Of a stretch of 64,000 nt of DNA, positions 18,676 to 28,129 are shown in pieces. The stretch is from Castellaniella sp035707805. GTDB taxonomy: Bacteria > Pseudomonadota > Gammaproteobacteria > Burkholderiales > Burkholderiaceae_B. The position numbers were made by a program, and so were the translations under genes. The stretch covers positions 1-64,000 of the forward strand of contig DASSTS010000039.1 in the NCBI GenBank assembly GCA_035707805.1. Reading direction: 5' to 3'. Within the stretch, counting starts at the first letter, position 1, and every line of letters begins with the position of its first letter. The notes beneath the pieces were generated by a model that was not told the DNA's origin, searched no databases, and saw only the letters and a list, made by a program, of their open reading frames with translations.

Positions 18676-20010
18676 ATGGCGCTGACGCTGTTCGCCTTCA
18701 TCCTGGCCCTGGGCCTGCTGGTCACTTTCCATGAACTGGGCCATTACTGGGTCGCGCGCCGCTGCGGTGTGCGTATCCTGAGATTTTCCGTGGGCTTCGG
18801 GCCCGTGCTGCTGAGCCGCCAGGACCGGCGGGGCACCGAATGGGCGCTGTCCGCCATCCCTCTGGGGGGCTACGTCAAGATGCTGGACGAGGCGCCGCCC
18901 GGCGCCGACGAGGCCACCCGACGGGCGGCCTTCAACAGCCAGCCGCTGTGGCGCCGGGTCGCCGTGGTGGCGGCCGGTCCCTGCGCCAATCTGCTGCTGG
19001 CCGTGCTGATCTATGCCGCCCTGGGCCTGTGGGGCAGCCAGGAGCCGGCGGCGGTCCTGGCGGCACCGGCCGCCGGTACGCCGGCCGCGCAGGCGGGGCT
19101 GCGGGCGGGCGATACGCTCACCGGGGTCGACCGCCATGCCGTGGATTCCTGGACGCAGGCGCGCTGGCGCCTGCTGCAGCCGCTGGCCGAAGGCGGACAG
19201 GTGAGGCTGGCCGTGCGCGGCGAGGACGGCGCGCAGCGCACTGTGACCCTGCGGCTGCCGGCGCATGATTTCGGCCCGGATGCCGCCGACCCCCTGGCGC
19301 AGGCGGGACTGGCGCTGCAGGCGCCACAGGCGGTCATCGGCTCCCTGACGCCGGGCGGCGTCGCGCAGGCGGCCGGGCTGCGGGCGGGCGACCTCATCCT
19401 GGCCGCGGACGGCCGGGCACGGCCCTCGGTGCAGGCCTTCGTCGAGACGGTCCAGGCGCATGCGGGCCGGCCCCTGGCGCTGGCCGTGCAGCGCGGCGCC
19501 GACGTCCTGAGCCTCACGCTGACCCCGGCCGCGGCCGAGGATGCGGGCCGGCGCGTGGGCCGCATCGGCGCGCTGGTCGAGGGCCGGCAGCCGCTGGTGC
19601 TGGTGCGCCTGGGGCCGGTCGACAGCCTGGCTTCGGGCCTGCGCCGCACCTGGGACATGAGCGCCTTCACGCTGCGCATGATGGGGCGCATGGTCGTGGG
19701 CTCGGTGTCCTGGCGCAACGTCAGCGGCCCGGTGACGATCGCCGAATACGCCGGCCAGACCGCCCGGATCGGACTGGAGGCCTACCTGCGTTTCCTGGCC
19801 CTGATCAGCATCAGCATCGGCGTCCTCAACCTGCTGCCCATCCCCATGCTGGACGGCGGCCACTTGCTGTTTTACCTGATCGAGGCGCTGCGCGGCGGCC
19901 GCCCGGTCTCCGAACGCGCCCGCGCCTTGGGCCTGCGCGTGGGCATGGGGCTGGTGTTCAGTCTCATGTTTCTCGCCTTGTTCAATGATTTTTCGCGGCT
20001 TTTCAGGTGA
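18676..20010 (+). CDS. rseP: RIP metalloprotease RseP (site-2 protease)
   Basis: Intramembrane zinc protease that makes the second cut in the anti-sigma factor RseA, releasing sigma-E during envelope stress. The HELGH zinc motif sits in the first helix (residues 19-23), the third ligand region is NLLPIPMLDGGHLLF near the C-terminus, and two PDZ domains occupy the periplasmic part (about 115-190 and 205-290). 444 residues, family length. Placed directly before bamA, as in most proteobacteria. Confidence 0.95.
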   Translation: MALTLFAFILALGLLVTFHELGHYWVARRCGVRILRFSVGFGPVLLSRQDRRGTEWALSAIPLGGYVKMLDEAPPGADEATRRAAFNSQPLWRRVAVVAAGPCANLLLAVLIYAALGLWGSQEPAAVLAAPAAGTPAAQAGLRAGDTLTGVDRHAVDSWTQARWRLLQPLAEGGQVRLAVRGEDGAQRTVTLRLPAHDFGPDAADPLAQAGLALQAPQAVIGSLTPGGVAQAAGLRAGDLILAADGRARPSVQAFVETVQAHAGRPLALAVQRGADVLSLTLTPAAAEDAGRRVGRIGALVEGRQPLVLVRLGPVDSLASGLRRTWDMSAFTLRMMGRMVVGSVSWRNVSGPVTIAEYAGQTARIGLEAYLRFLALISISIGVLNLLPIPMLDGGHLLFYLIEALRGGRPVSERARALGLRVGMGLVFSLMFLALFNDFSRLFR

Positions 20011-20079
20011 TCCGGTTGTGACTTACAATCGCGCATCACTTGCCCCATGTCTCCGCACGGCTGAAAAAGGATTGCCAGG

Positions 20080-22473
20080 ATGTCGTCTCTCCGGAACTCT
20101 CGTCTGATCAAGCGCGCCATACCCATGGTGCTGGCCGTGCTGCTGGCGCCGGCGGTCGCGAACGCCTTTACCCCGTTCGTCGTGCGCGACATCCAGGTCC
20201 AGGGCATCGAACGCGTTGATCCGGGCACGATCTTCACCTATCTGCCTGTGAAGATCGGTCAAACCTTCACCGAGGAAGAGGCCGCCACCGCCATCCAGAA
20301 ACTCTACGGCACCGGGTTCTTCAGCGACGTCAAGATCGATGCCAGGGGCGAGGTGCTGGTCGTCTCCGTCAAGGAACGCCCGACCATCGCCTCCATCAAT
20401 TTCAACGGCATGCGCGAGTTCGACGCCAAGGCGCTGACCAAATCGCTGTCCCAGGTAGGCTTCGGCCAGGGCCGGATCTTCGACCAGGCCATGCTCGACC
20501 GGGCCGTCTTCGAGCTCAAGCAGCAGTACCTGTCCAAGGGCAAGTACGGGGTGCAGATCAGCCCCGTCATCACGCCGCTGCCGCGCAATCGCGTCGGCGT
20601 GAGCTTCGATATCTTCGAGGGCGGCGTGGCCACCATCGACAAGATCGAGTTCATCGGCAACGATGCCTTCTCCGCCAGTACCCTGGAAGACCAGATGGAG
20701 CTCACCACGGGCGGCTTCATGACCTGGTACACGGGCACGAACAAGTATTCCCGCGAAAAGCTGGAAGGCGACGTCGAGCGCATCCGCTCGTACTACCTGG
20801 ACCGCGGCTACCTGGAATTCTCCATGGAGCCCCCGCAGGTCACGATCTCCCCGGACCGCAAGAACATCTACATCACCATGACGGTTCACGAGGGCGAGCC
20901 CTACAAGCTCGGCCCGGTCGACCTGGCGGGCGACCTGCTGGGGCTGGAAGACAAGCTCCAGCCGCTGGTCACGGTCAAGGAAGGCGAGACCTTCTCGGCG
21001 GAAAAGACCAATGCCGTCGCCAAGTCCATCACCGACTACCTGGGCTCTCTGGGCTACGCCTTCGCCAACGTCAATCCCAGCCCGACGCTGGATCGCGACA
21101 ACCACGTCGCCAAGCTGACTTTCTACGTCGATCCGGGCCGCCGCGTCTACGTGCGCCGCATCAACGTGGGCGGCAACACCCGTACCCGCGACGAGGTGGT
21201 GCGCCGCGAAATGCGCCAGCAGGAGGCCGCCTGGTATGACGCCTCCAGCATCAAGACCTCGAAAGAGCGCGTCGACCGCCTGGGCTATTTCAGCGAGGTC
21301 GACGTCAAGACCGAACCGGTGCCGGGCTCGCCCGACCAGGTCGACGTCAACGTGGACGTCAAGGAAAAGCCCACCGGGATGATCAACCTGGGCGTGGGCT
21401 ACGGCTCCACCGACAAGCTCATGCTGTCGGCCGGCATCAGCCAGGACAATGTCTTCGGCAGCGGCAATTCCCTGTCGCTGAACGTCAACACCAGCCGCAC
21501 CAACCGGGCCGTGGTGCTGTCGCACACCAATCCCTACTGGACGCAGGACGGCATCAGCAAGACGACCTCGATCTACTACCGCCGCACCACGCCGTACGAC
21601 GTGTCCGACAGCGGATCGCTGGGCTGGTACACGGTCGAATCCATGGGCCTGGGCCTGAACTTCGGCGTGCCGATTTCCGAGGTCGACCGGATCTTCGCGG
21701 GCTTCACCTTCGAGCGCAATTCGCTCAAGGACGTCCGCGGCTGCATCGGGGCCACCACGCCCGCCTCGTGCGGCGTGAACAACCCGGCGCCGCTGGCCTA
21801 CCAGCAGTTCATCGACCAGTACGGCGAGACCACCAACGCCGGCATCTTCAGCGTGGGCTGGGCCAAGGACACCCGCGACAGCGCGCTGGCGCCGCACAAG
21901 GGCAGCTACACCCGCCTGTCGGCCGACGTCTCCACCCTGGACCTGCGCTACTACAAGCTCTCCGGCCAGCAGCAGTACTACATGCCGCTGGGCCGCGCTT
22001 TCACGCTGGCCCTCAACGGGCAGGTCGACTGGGCCAAGACCTACGGCAACAGCGGCAAGGCCTTCCCGGTGATCAAGAACCTGTACGCCGGGGGCATCGG
22101 CTCGGTACGCGGCTACGAGGGCGCCTCGCTGGGCCCCCGCGACAGCCTGACCGACACCTACCTGGGCGGCTCGCGGCGCATCGTGGGCAACGTGCAGCTG
22201 TACCTGCCGTTCCCGGGCGCGTCGCGCGACCGCACCCTGCGCTGGTTCATGTTCTCCGACGTGGGCCAGGTCACCACGACCGACGGCTCGCCTTGCGCGC
22301 AGGGCCGCTACGGCCAGGTCGCCGATCCCTGCGGCTGGAAGTACTCCGCAGGCCTGGGCCTGTCCTGGGAATCCCCGCTGGGTCCGCTGCAGCTGTCTTT
22401 CGGCCGCGCGCTGAACGCCAAGGAAGGCGATCAGAAGCAGGTCTTCCAATTCCAGATCGGGACAGGTTTCTGA
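20080..22473 (+). CDS. bamA: Outer membrane protein assembly factor BamA
   Basis: Core Omp85 insertase that folds beta-barrel proteins into the outer membrane. The 797-residue precursor has a signal peptide (to about residue 33, cleavage after AVANA), five POTRA domains (about 34-430; the first starts FVVRDIQVQGIERVD) and a C-terminal 16-strand barrel with the conserved GSVRGYEGASLGPRD-type loop and a terminal aromatic (QFQIGTGF). A consensus-like -10, TACAAT, lies at 20024-20029 within the 69-base gap after rseP, so a separate promoter is possible. Followed by skp and lpx genes. Confidence 0.96.
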   Translation: MSSLRNSRLIKRAIPMVLAVLLAPAVANAFTPFVVRDIQVQGIERVDPGTIFTYLPVKIGQTFTEEEAATAIQKLYGTGFFSDVKIDARGEVLVVSVKERPTIASINFNGMREFDAKALTKSLSQVGFGQGRIFDQAMLDRAVFELKQQYLSKGKYGVQISPVITPLPRNRVGVSFDIFEGGVATIDKIEFIGNDAFSASTLEDQMELTTGGFMTWYTGTNKYSREKLEGDVERIRSYYLDRGYLEFSMEPPQVTISPDRKNIYITMTVHEGEPYKLGPVDLAGDLLGLEDKLQPLVTVKEGETFSAEKTNAVAKSITDYLGSLGYAFANVNPSPTLDRDNHVAKLTFYVDPGRRVYVRRINVGGNTRTRDEVVRREMRQQEAAWYDASSIKTSKERVDRLGYFSEVDVKTEPVPGSPDQVDVNVDVKEKPTGMINLGVGYGSTDKLMLSAGISQDNVFGSGNSLSLNVNTSRTNRAVVLSHTNPYWTQDGISKTTSIYYRRTTPYDVSDSGSLGWYTVESMGLGLNFGVPISEVDRIFAGFTFERNSLKDVRGCIGATTPASCGVNNPAPLAYQQFIDQYGETTNAGIFSVGWAKDTRDSALAPHKGSYTRLSADVSTLDLRYYKLSGQQQYYMPLGRAFTLALNGQVDWAKTYGNSGKAFPVIKNLYAGGIGSVRGYEGASLGPRDSLTDTYLGGSRRIVGNVQLYLPFPGASRDRTLRWFMFSDVGQVTTTDGSPCAQGRYGQVADPCGWKYSAGLGLSWESPLGPLQLSFGRALNAKEGDQKQVFQFQIGTGF

Positions 22474-22539
22474 TTCCGATCGTTTAATGGCACAATAGTC
22501 CTTTTTATCGCAGCCTTTCGGGCAGGTGGTTTTGTCATC

Positions 22540-23097
22540 ATGATTCTTTCAGGCTTGAATGTTTCAACTTTGGCGCAGCGCGCCGTGTCCGGCCACCGCG
22601 CGCTGGCGGTCGCCTTCGCAATCGGCCTGGGGGCGCTCTTCGTCGCTCCCGTCCAGGCCCAGGCCCAGGGCACCAAGATCGGTTTCGTGAGCACCGAACG
22701 CATCCTGCGCGATTCCAAGCCGGCCAAGGCCGCCCAGGCGAAGATCGAATCCGAATTCAAAAAACGCGACCAGGATCTGCAAAAGCTGTCCGACAGCCTG
22801 CGCGCCCAGGCCCAGAAACTCGACAAGGACGCCCCCGTGCTGTCCGAGGCCGAGCGCATCAAGCGCCAGCGCCAGTTGCAGGACATGGATTCCGACCTGC
22901 AGCGCAAGCGCCGCGAATTCCAGGAAGACTTCAACCGCCGCCGCAACGAGGAATTCTCCGCCATCGTTGAAAAGGCCGACGCGGCCATCAAAAAGATCGC
23001 CGAGCAGCAGAACTACGACCTGATCATCCAGGACGCCGTGACGGTCAGCCCGCGCGTGGACATCACCGACCAGGTCATCAAGGCTCTGGGCGGCTGA
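22540..23097 (+). CDS. skp: Periplasmic chaperone Skp/OmpH
   Basis: Holdase chaperone that carries unfolded outer-membrane proteins across the periplasm to BamA. The 185-residue precursor has a long signal peptide (to about residue 42, cleavage near VQAQA), then KIGFVSTERILRDS and a long charged coiled coil (about 60-150) that forms the tentacle arms. Position between bamA and lpxD is the standard one. Confidence 0.92.
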   Translation: MILSGLNVSTLAQRAVSGHRALAVAFAIGLGALFVAPVQAQAQGTKIGFVSTERILRDSKPAKAAQAKIESEFKKRDQDLQKLSDSLRAQAQKLDKDAPVLSEAERIKRQRQLQDMDSDLQRKRREFQEDFNRRRNEEFSAIVEKADAAIKKIAEQQNYDLIIQDAVTVSPRVDITDQVIKALGG

Positions 23098-23103
23098 TCA
23101 CCC

Positions 23104-24246
23104 ATGCCGGTGTTGCTTGCGCCCCAGCGGGCCCCAGCATTGACGGAACTGCTGCGGGCCGCCGACTCGGTCGGGCTGGGATGCACCATCGAGGATGAAG
23201 CGCGAACCGGCGGACGGCGCATAGCCGGCATCGGTTCGCTGACCGCCGCCGGGCAGACCGAGATCAGCTTCCTGTCCAACCCCCGCTTGCAGGGGCAGTT
23301 GGCCGGATGCCGGGCGGCCGCCGTGATCCTGCGGCCCCAGGACTGGACCGCATTCCAGGCACAGCACCCGCAGCCGCCCGAATGGGCGGTCGTTCTGTGT
23401 CCTCAGCCCTACCTGATGTACGCCTTGCTGGCGCAATGGTTCGACCGGCACCGGATCGCCGGCCTGCCCAAGGGCGTCCATCCCAGCGCCGTGATCGCGG
23501 ATGACGCCGTGCTGGAAGACGGCGTGCACGTCGGTCCGCTGGCCGTCATCGAATCCGGCGCGCGCATCGGCGCCGGGACCCGCATCGGCGCGGCCTGCGT
23601 GATCGGGCCGGATTGCGAGATCGGGGCCGACAGCCATCTGCACGCGCACGTGACGCTCTATCACGGCGTCCGGGTCGGCGCGCGCGCCATCCTGCATTCC
23701 GGGGTCGTCCTGGGCGCCGACGGCTTCGGCTTCGCGCCCGATCCGCGCACGCCCGGCGCCTGGGCCAAGATCGCCCAGCTGGGCGGGGTGCGCATCGGCG
23801 ACGACGTCGAGATCGGCGCCAACACGACCGTGGATCGCGGGGCTGTCGAGGACACCGTCCTGGGGAACGGCGTCAAGCTCGATAACCAGATCATGATCGG
23901 TCATAATTGCCGCATCGGCGACCATACCGCCATGGCGGCCTGCGTCGGGGTGGCCGGGTCCACCACCATGGGGCAGCGCTGCGTGATCGGCGGGGCCGCC
24001 ATGTTCGGCGGCCACCTCACCCTGGGTGACGACGTGCACATTTCCGGCGGCACGGCGGTCACCTCCGACATCCTGGCCCCCGGCCGTTACACGGGGGTCT
24101 TTCCGGTGGCCGAGCACGGCGCGTGGCAGCACAATGCCGCGGTCATCGGCCAGCTGGCGCAATTGCGCAAACGCATCCGCGCGGCAGAACGACAGGCGGC
24201 CGGCACAGCCGAGGCGCCGACGAACAACAAGCAGGACACACGATAA
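23104..24246 (+). CDS. lpxD: UDP-3-O-(3-hydroxyacyl)glucosamine N-acyltransferase
   Basis: Third step of lipid A synthesis; transfers a 3-hydroxyacyl chain from ACP to the 2-amino group. The 380-residue protein has an N-terminal uridine-binding domain (about 1-105) and a left-handed beta-helix of hexapeptide repeats (about 110-330), with the catalytic His region in IMIGHNCRIGDHTAM. The C-terminus ends in a basic helix. The TAA stop shares one base with the fabZ ATG. Confidence 0.95.
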   Translation: MPVLLAPQRAPALTELLRAADSVGLGCTIEDEARTGGRRIAGIGSLTAAGQTEISFLSNPRLQGQLAGCRAAAVILRPQDWTAFQAQHPQPPEWAVVLCPQPYLMYALLAQWFDRHRIAGLPKGVHPSAVIADDAVLEDGVHVGPLAVIESGARIGAGTRIGAACVIGPDCEIGADSHLHAHVTLYHGVRVGARAILHSGVVLGADGFGFAPDPRTPGAWAKIAQLGGVRIGDDVEIGANTTVDRGAVEDTVLGNGVKLDNQIMIGHNCRIGDHTAMAACVGVAGSTTMGQRCVIGGAAMFGGHLTLGDDVHISGGTAVTSDILAPGRYTGVFPVAEHGAWQHNAAVIGQLAQLRKRIRAAERQAAGTAEAPTNNKQDTR

Positions 24247-24698
24247 TGGAACTCGATATCAAAGACATCATGGAACGGCTGCCGCATCGGCAGCCGATGC
24301 TGCTCGTGGACCGCGTCCTGGAAATGGACCCGGGCAAGAGCATCGTCGCCATCAAAAATGTCACCTACAACGAGCCGTTCTTCCAGGGCCATTTCGCGCA
24401 CCATCCCGTGATGCCGGGCGTGCTGATCATCGAGGCGCTGGCCCAGGCGGCCGCCCTGTTTTCCTTTGCCGACGCCGGCGCGCCCAACCTGGCCAGCACC
24501 AAGATCGCCTACTACCTCGTGGGCGTGGACGGCGCGCGCTTCCGCCGCCCCGTCGTGCCGGGCGACCAGCTGCGCATGGAGGTCTCGGCCGACAAGCTCA
24601 GCCGTTCCATCTGCAAGTACACCGCGGTGGCCAAGGTCGGCGACCAGGTGGCCGCCGAGGCCAAGATCATGTGCGCGGTGCGCATCCTGGAAGAATGA
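24246..24698 (+). CDS. fabZ: 3-hydroxyacyl-[acyl-carrier-protein] dehydratase FabZ
   Basis: Dehydrates 3-hydroxyacyl-ACP in fatty acid elongation and competes with LpxA/LpxD for 3-hydroxyacyl-ACP. 150 residues, hot-dog fold, with the start LDIKDIMERLPHRQPMLLVDRV and the active-site His/Glu segment FQGHFAHHPVMPGVLIIEAL. Start ATG overlaps the lpxD stop (TAATG) and its own stop overlaps the lpxA ATG (ATGA). Confidence 0.96.
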   Translation: MELDIKDIMERLPHRQPMLLVDRVLEMDPGKSIVAIKNVTYNEPFFQGHFAHHPVMPGVLIIEALAQAAALFSFADAGAPNLASTKIAYYLVGVDGARFRRPVVPGDQLRMEVSADKLSRSICKYTAVAKVGDQVAAEAKIMCAVRILEE

Positions 24699-25495
24699 TG
24701 GCATCGGCGCAGATCCACCCCACGGCGATCGTCGCGCCGGGCGCCGTGCTGGACGATACGGTCAGCGTGGGTCCCTACAGCATCATCGGCGAGCACGTCC
24801 GCATCGGCGCGCGCACGCGCATCGGACCGCACTGCGTGATCGACGGCCACACGACGATCGGGCCCGACAACCATTTCTACCGGTTCTGCTCCATCGGCGG
24901 CATTCCCCAGGACAAGAAATACGCGGACGAGCCGACCCGGCTCGAGATCGGCGCGGGCAACACCTTCCGCGAGTACGTGTCGGTCAATATCGGCACGGTG
25001 CAGGATGCCGGCGCGACACGCCTGGGCGACGACAACTGGATCATGGCCTACGTGCACATCGCCCATGACTGCCAGCTCGGCAGCCACATCATCATGGCCA
25101 ACAGCGTGCAGCTTGGCGGCCACATCCAGATCGGCGACTGGGCCATCGTCGGCGGTCTGTCGGCCGTGCACCAGTTCGTCCGCATCGGCGCCCATGCGAT
25201 GATCGGCGGCACCAGCTCGGTGCGCCAGGACGTGCCGCCCTACATGATCGGCGCGGGGGATTCCTTCCGCCCGGTGGGCATCAATGCCGAGGGCCTGGGG
25301 CGGCGCGGGTTCACGCCCGCCGACGTCCAGGTCCTGAAGGAAGCCTACAAGATCCTGTACCGGCGCCAGCTGCCCATCGACCGGGCGGTCGAGGCCCTGG
25401 CCGCCCTGCAGGCGGACCATCCGGCGGAGGCGCCCGCCGTGCAGACCCTGGTGGATTTCCTGAAGGACGCCGGCCGGGGCATCGCCCGTCCATGA
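24695..25495 (+). CDS. lpxA: UDP-N-acetylglucosamine acyltransferase
   Basis: First step of lipid A synthesis. About 266 residues with left-handed beta-helix hexapeptide repeats from residue 7 (IHPTAIVAPGAVLDD), the catalytic His in YVHIAHDCQLGSH, and the helical C-terminal domain (LGRRGFTPADVQVLKEAYKILYRR). Two adjacent in-frame ATGs (24695 and 24698) exist; the first overlaps the fabZ stop and is used. The stop overlaps the lpxB ATG. Confidence 0.95.
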   Translation: MMASAQIHPTAIVAPGAVLDDTVSVGPYSIIGEHVRIGARTRIGPHCVIDGHTTIGPDNHFYRFCSIGGIPQDKKYADEPTRLEIGAGNTFREYVSVNIGTVQDAGATRLGDDNWIMAYVHIAHDCQLGSHIIMANSVQLGGHIQIGDWAIVGGLSAVHQFVRIGAHAMIGGTSSVRQDVPPYMIGAGDSFRPVGINAEGLGRRGFTPADVQVLKEAYKILYRRQLPIDRAVEALAALQADHPAEAPAVQTLVDFLKDAGRGIARP

Positions 25496-26721
25496 GCCGC
25501 ACCGGCGTGCGCGCCGCCATCGTCGCCGGCGAGCCGTCCGGCGACCTGCTGGCCGCCCGGATGATCCGCGGCCTGCAGGCGCGCGATCCCGCCGCCGTGA
25601 CGGCAGGGATCGGCGGGCCGGCCATGGCCCGCGCGGGTTTCCAGGCCTGGCACCCCATGGATGCGCTGTCGGTCTTCGGATACGTCGATGCGCTGCGCCA
25701 GGCCCCGCGCCTGATCCGCACCTGGCGGGACACCCGCAGGCGCGTGCTGGCGCAGCGCCCCGACGTCTTCGTCGGCGTGGACGCGCCGGACTTCAACCTG
25801 CGGCTGGAAGAGCGCCTGCGCGCCGCCGGCATCCCCACCGTGCATTTCGTCGGGCCGTCCATCTGGGCATGGCGCTTCGAGCGCATCCACCAGATCCGCC
25901 GGGCCGTCTCGCACATGCTGGTGCTGTTTCCCTTCGAGGTCGAGCTGTACCGGCAGCAGGGCATCCCCGTCACGTACGTCGGCCATCCGCTGGCCGAACT
26001 CATCCCCCGCCAGCCCGACCGGGCGGCGGCCCGTGCCACGCTGGGCGTGGAGGCCGGCCGGCGCGTGCTGGCGCTGATGCCAGGCAGCCGCGAATCGGAA
26101 CTGCGCCTGCTCGCGCCCCGGTTCCTGCAGGCGGCCCGCATCCTGCAGGCTCAGGATCCCGAGCTGCAGATCCTGGTGCCCGTGGTCAATCCCCAGCGCC
26201 GCGCCCAGTTCGAGGCGATCCTGCGCGAGCATCCGGTCGCCCATTGCCGGATCCTGGACGCCGCGCCCCCGGAGGGCGGGGCGGGGCGGCGGGCCGACGG
26301 CCTGGACACCGGCGAATGGCCCGTCGCCTGGCATGCCATGGAGGCGGCCGACGCCGTGCTGGTGGCCAGCGGCACGGCCACGCTGGAGGCTGCGCTGTTC
26401 AAGCGGCCGCTGGTCATCTCCTACGTCATCAGCCCCTGGATGCGGCGCATCATGGCCTGGAAGTCCGGCCAGCAGGCGCCCAGTCTGCCCTGGGTCGGGC
26501 TGCCCAACATCCTGGAGCGCGAGTTCGTCGTGCCCGAGCTGCTGCAGGAGGCCGCCACGCCCGAGGCGCTGGCCGAGCAGACCTGGATCGCGCTCACCGA
26601 CACGGACCGCAGCCAGCGGATCGCGCGCCGCTTCGCGGCGCTGCATGAGACGCTCAGCCGGGACACCCCCGGCCTGGCGGCCCAGGCCATTCTGGAGGTC
26701 TGCCATGGGCGCGCAGGTTGA
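25492..26721 (+). CDS. lpxB: Lipid-A-disaccharide synthase
   Basis: GT19 glycosyltransferase that condenses UDP-diacylglucosamine with lipid X. The 409-residue protein opens with VAGEPSGDLLAARMI and contains the IWAWRFERI and YVGHPLAE segments and the sugar-nucleotide-binding SGTATLEAALFKRPLVISY region. A short extra loop (PPEGGAGRRADGLDTGE, about 262-278) sits before it. Start overlaps the lpxA stop by ATGA; its 3' end overlaps rnhB by 17 bases. Confidence 0.94.
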   Translation: MSRTGVRAAIVAGEPSGDLLAARMIRGLQARDPAAVTAGIGGPAMARAGFQAWHPMDALSVFGYVDALRQAPRLIRTWRDTRRRVLAQRPDVFVGVDAPDFNLRLEERLRAAGIPTVHFVGPSIWAWRFERIHQIRRAVSHMLVLFPFEVELYRQQGIPVTYVGHPLAELIPRQPDRAAARATLGVEAGRRVLALMPGSRESELRLLAPRFLQAARILQAQDPELQILVPVVNPQRRAQFEAILREHPVAHCRILDAAPPEGGAGRRADGLDTGEWPVAWHAMEAADAVLVASGTATLEAALFKRPLVISYVISPWMRRIMAWKSGQQAPSLPWVGLPNILEREFVVPELLQEAATPEALAEQTWIALTDTDRSQRIARRFAALHETLSRDTPGLAAQAILEVCHGRAG

Positions 26722-27325
26722 ACTGTTCGCCGCGGGTCCCATCCCGGCCGGCTGGGTCGCGGGCGTGGACGAGGCCGGCCGGGGCCCGCTGGCCGGGCCG
26801 GTCTTTGCCGCCGCCGTCATCCTGGATCCCGACCGGCCGATCCGCGGCCTGGACGATTCCAAGAAGCTCAGCCCCGGCCGCCGCGAAGAACTCGCGGCGC
26901 AGATCCGCGAACGAGCGCTGGCCTGGGCCGTCATGCAGGCCAGCGTCGAGGACATCGACCGCCTGAACATCCTGCAGGCGACCCTGCAGGCCATGCGCGA
27001 GGCCTGCCAGGGCCTGGCGCGCCCCGCGCGCCTGATCCTGGTGGACGGCAACCGGCTGCCCGCCGGCCTGCCATGCCCGGCCCGGGCCGTGGTGGGCGGC
27101 GATGCGCTCGAGCCCGCCATCTCGGCGGCTTCGATCCTGGCCAAGACGGCGCGCGACGCCTGCTGCCTGACGCTGCATGCCCAGTTTCCCCAGTACGCTT
27201 TCGATCAGCACAAGGGCTACGGGACGGCCCTGCACCTGGCCCGCCTGGCCGCCCACGGACCTTGTCCGGCGCACCGGCGCAGCTTTGCGCCCGTGCGCCG
27301 GCTCTTGCAGGACGGGCAGGCATGA
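26705..27325 (+). CDS. rnhB: Ribonuclease HII
   Basis: Cleaves RNA-DNA hybrids, including single ribonucleotides in DNA. 206 residues with the family start WVAGVDEAGRGPLAGPVFAAAVIL (catalytic Asp-Glu pair), DDSKKLSPGRREEL, and the second Asp region AVVGGDALEPAISAASILAK. ATG 26705 lies inside the end of lpxB, a coupling seen in other betaproteobacteria. Confidence 0.95.
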   Translation: MGAQVELFAAGPIPAGWVAGVDEAGRGPLAGPVFAAAVILDPDRPIRGLDDSKKLSPGRREELAAQIRERALAWAVMQASVEDIDRLNILQATLQAMREACQGLARPARLILVDGNRLPAGLPCPARAVVGGDALEPAISAASILAKTARDACCLTLHAQFPQYAFDQHKGYGTALHLARLAAHGPCPAHRRSFAPVRRLLQDGQA

Positions 27326-28125
27326 ACGCGACCGTCCCGGTGCGCCACATCGCATCCCGCGACAATCCCGACTACCGGCTGTGGCTGCGCCTGGCCCAGG
27401 GCCGGCCCGGTCACCGGGAATCCCGGGTGCTGCTGGAGGGCGAGCATCTCTGCCGCGCCTGGCTGGAGCATTACGGCCCCCCGAAGGCCCTGATCGTCAG
27501 CGAGGCCATCCAGGCGCAGTCGCCGGGCTGGATCAAGCCCCTGTGGCGCCAGTGCGAATCGACGCGGCGCATCGTCCTGGAGGATCACCTGGCCCGGGTG
27601 CTGTCGCAGGTCGAGCACGGCCCGGCAGTGTTCTTCCTGGTCGAACCCCCGGCGTCCGAGCTTCCCGGGCAGGTCGACGAAGGCTGCCTCTGCCTGGACC
27701 GTGTCCAGGACCCGGGCAACCTCGGCACCCTGCTGAGGACCGCCGCGGCGGCGGGCCTGGCCGCGGCCTTCCTGTCGCCGGGCTGCGCCGCCGCCTGGTC
27801 GCCCAAGGTCCTGCGCAGCGGGCAGGGCGCCCATTTCGCCATCCGGATCCATGAGCACGTCGACCTGCTGGCGCTGCGGCCGCGGCTGCGCGTGCCGCTG
27901 GCGGCGACCACGCTGGACGATGCCGGCTCGCTGTACCGCCAGGACCTGCGCCGCCCCTGCGCCTGGCTGTTCGGCAACGAGGGCCGGGGCGTCGCGGACG
28001 AATTGCTGAAGATCGCCGACTGGCGGGTGCACATCCCTCAGTCGGCCGGGGTCGAGTCCCTGAACGTGGCGGCGGCCGCCGCCGTCTGCCTGTTCGAGCA
28101 GCGCCGGCAGCAAGCCGGGCGCTGA
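27322..28125 (+). CDS. TrmH/SpoU-family RNA 2'-O-ribose methyltransferase
   Basis: SAM-dependent knotted methyltransferase of 267 residues. It has an N-terminal substrate-binding domain (about 1-100, HIASRDNPDYRLWLRLA) and the SPOUT domain with LDRVQDPGNLGTLLRTAAAA (motif 1), FGNEGRGVADELL (motif 2) and IPQSAGVESLNVAAAAAV (motif 3), which carry the Arg, Glu and Asn/Ser typical of the family. The target RNA cannot be told from sequence. Start overlaps the rnhB stop (ATGA at 27322-27325). It is the last gene of the long plus-strand run and convergent with ppsR. Confidence 0.9.
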   Translation: MNATVPVRHIASRDNPDYRLWLRLAQGRPGHRESRVLLEGEHLCRAWLEHYGPPKALIVSEAIQAQSPGWIKPLWRQCESTRRIVLEDHLARVLSQVEHGPAVFFLVEPPASELPGQVDEGCLCLDRVQDPGNLGTLLRTAAAAGLAAAFLSPGCAAAWSPKVLRSGQGAHFAIRIHEHVDLLALRPRLRVPLAATTLDDAGSLYRQDLRRPCAWLFGNEGRGVADELLKIADWRVHIPQSAGVESLNVAAAAAVCLFEQRRQQAGR

Positions 28126-28129
28126 ACGC

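Noticed and set aside
20023..22449. 808-codon minus-strand frame opposite bamA
   Set aside because: Antisense shadow of bamA, with the same GC-driven composition.
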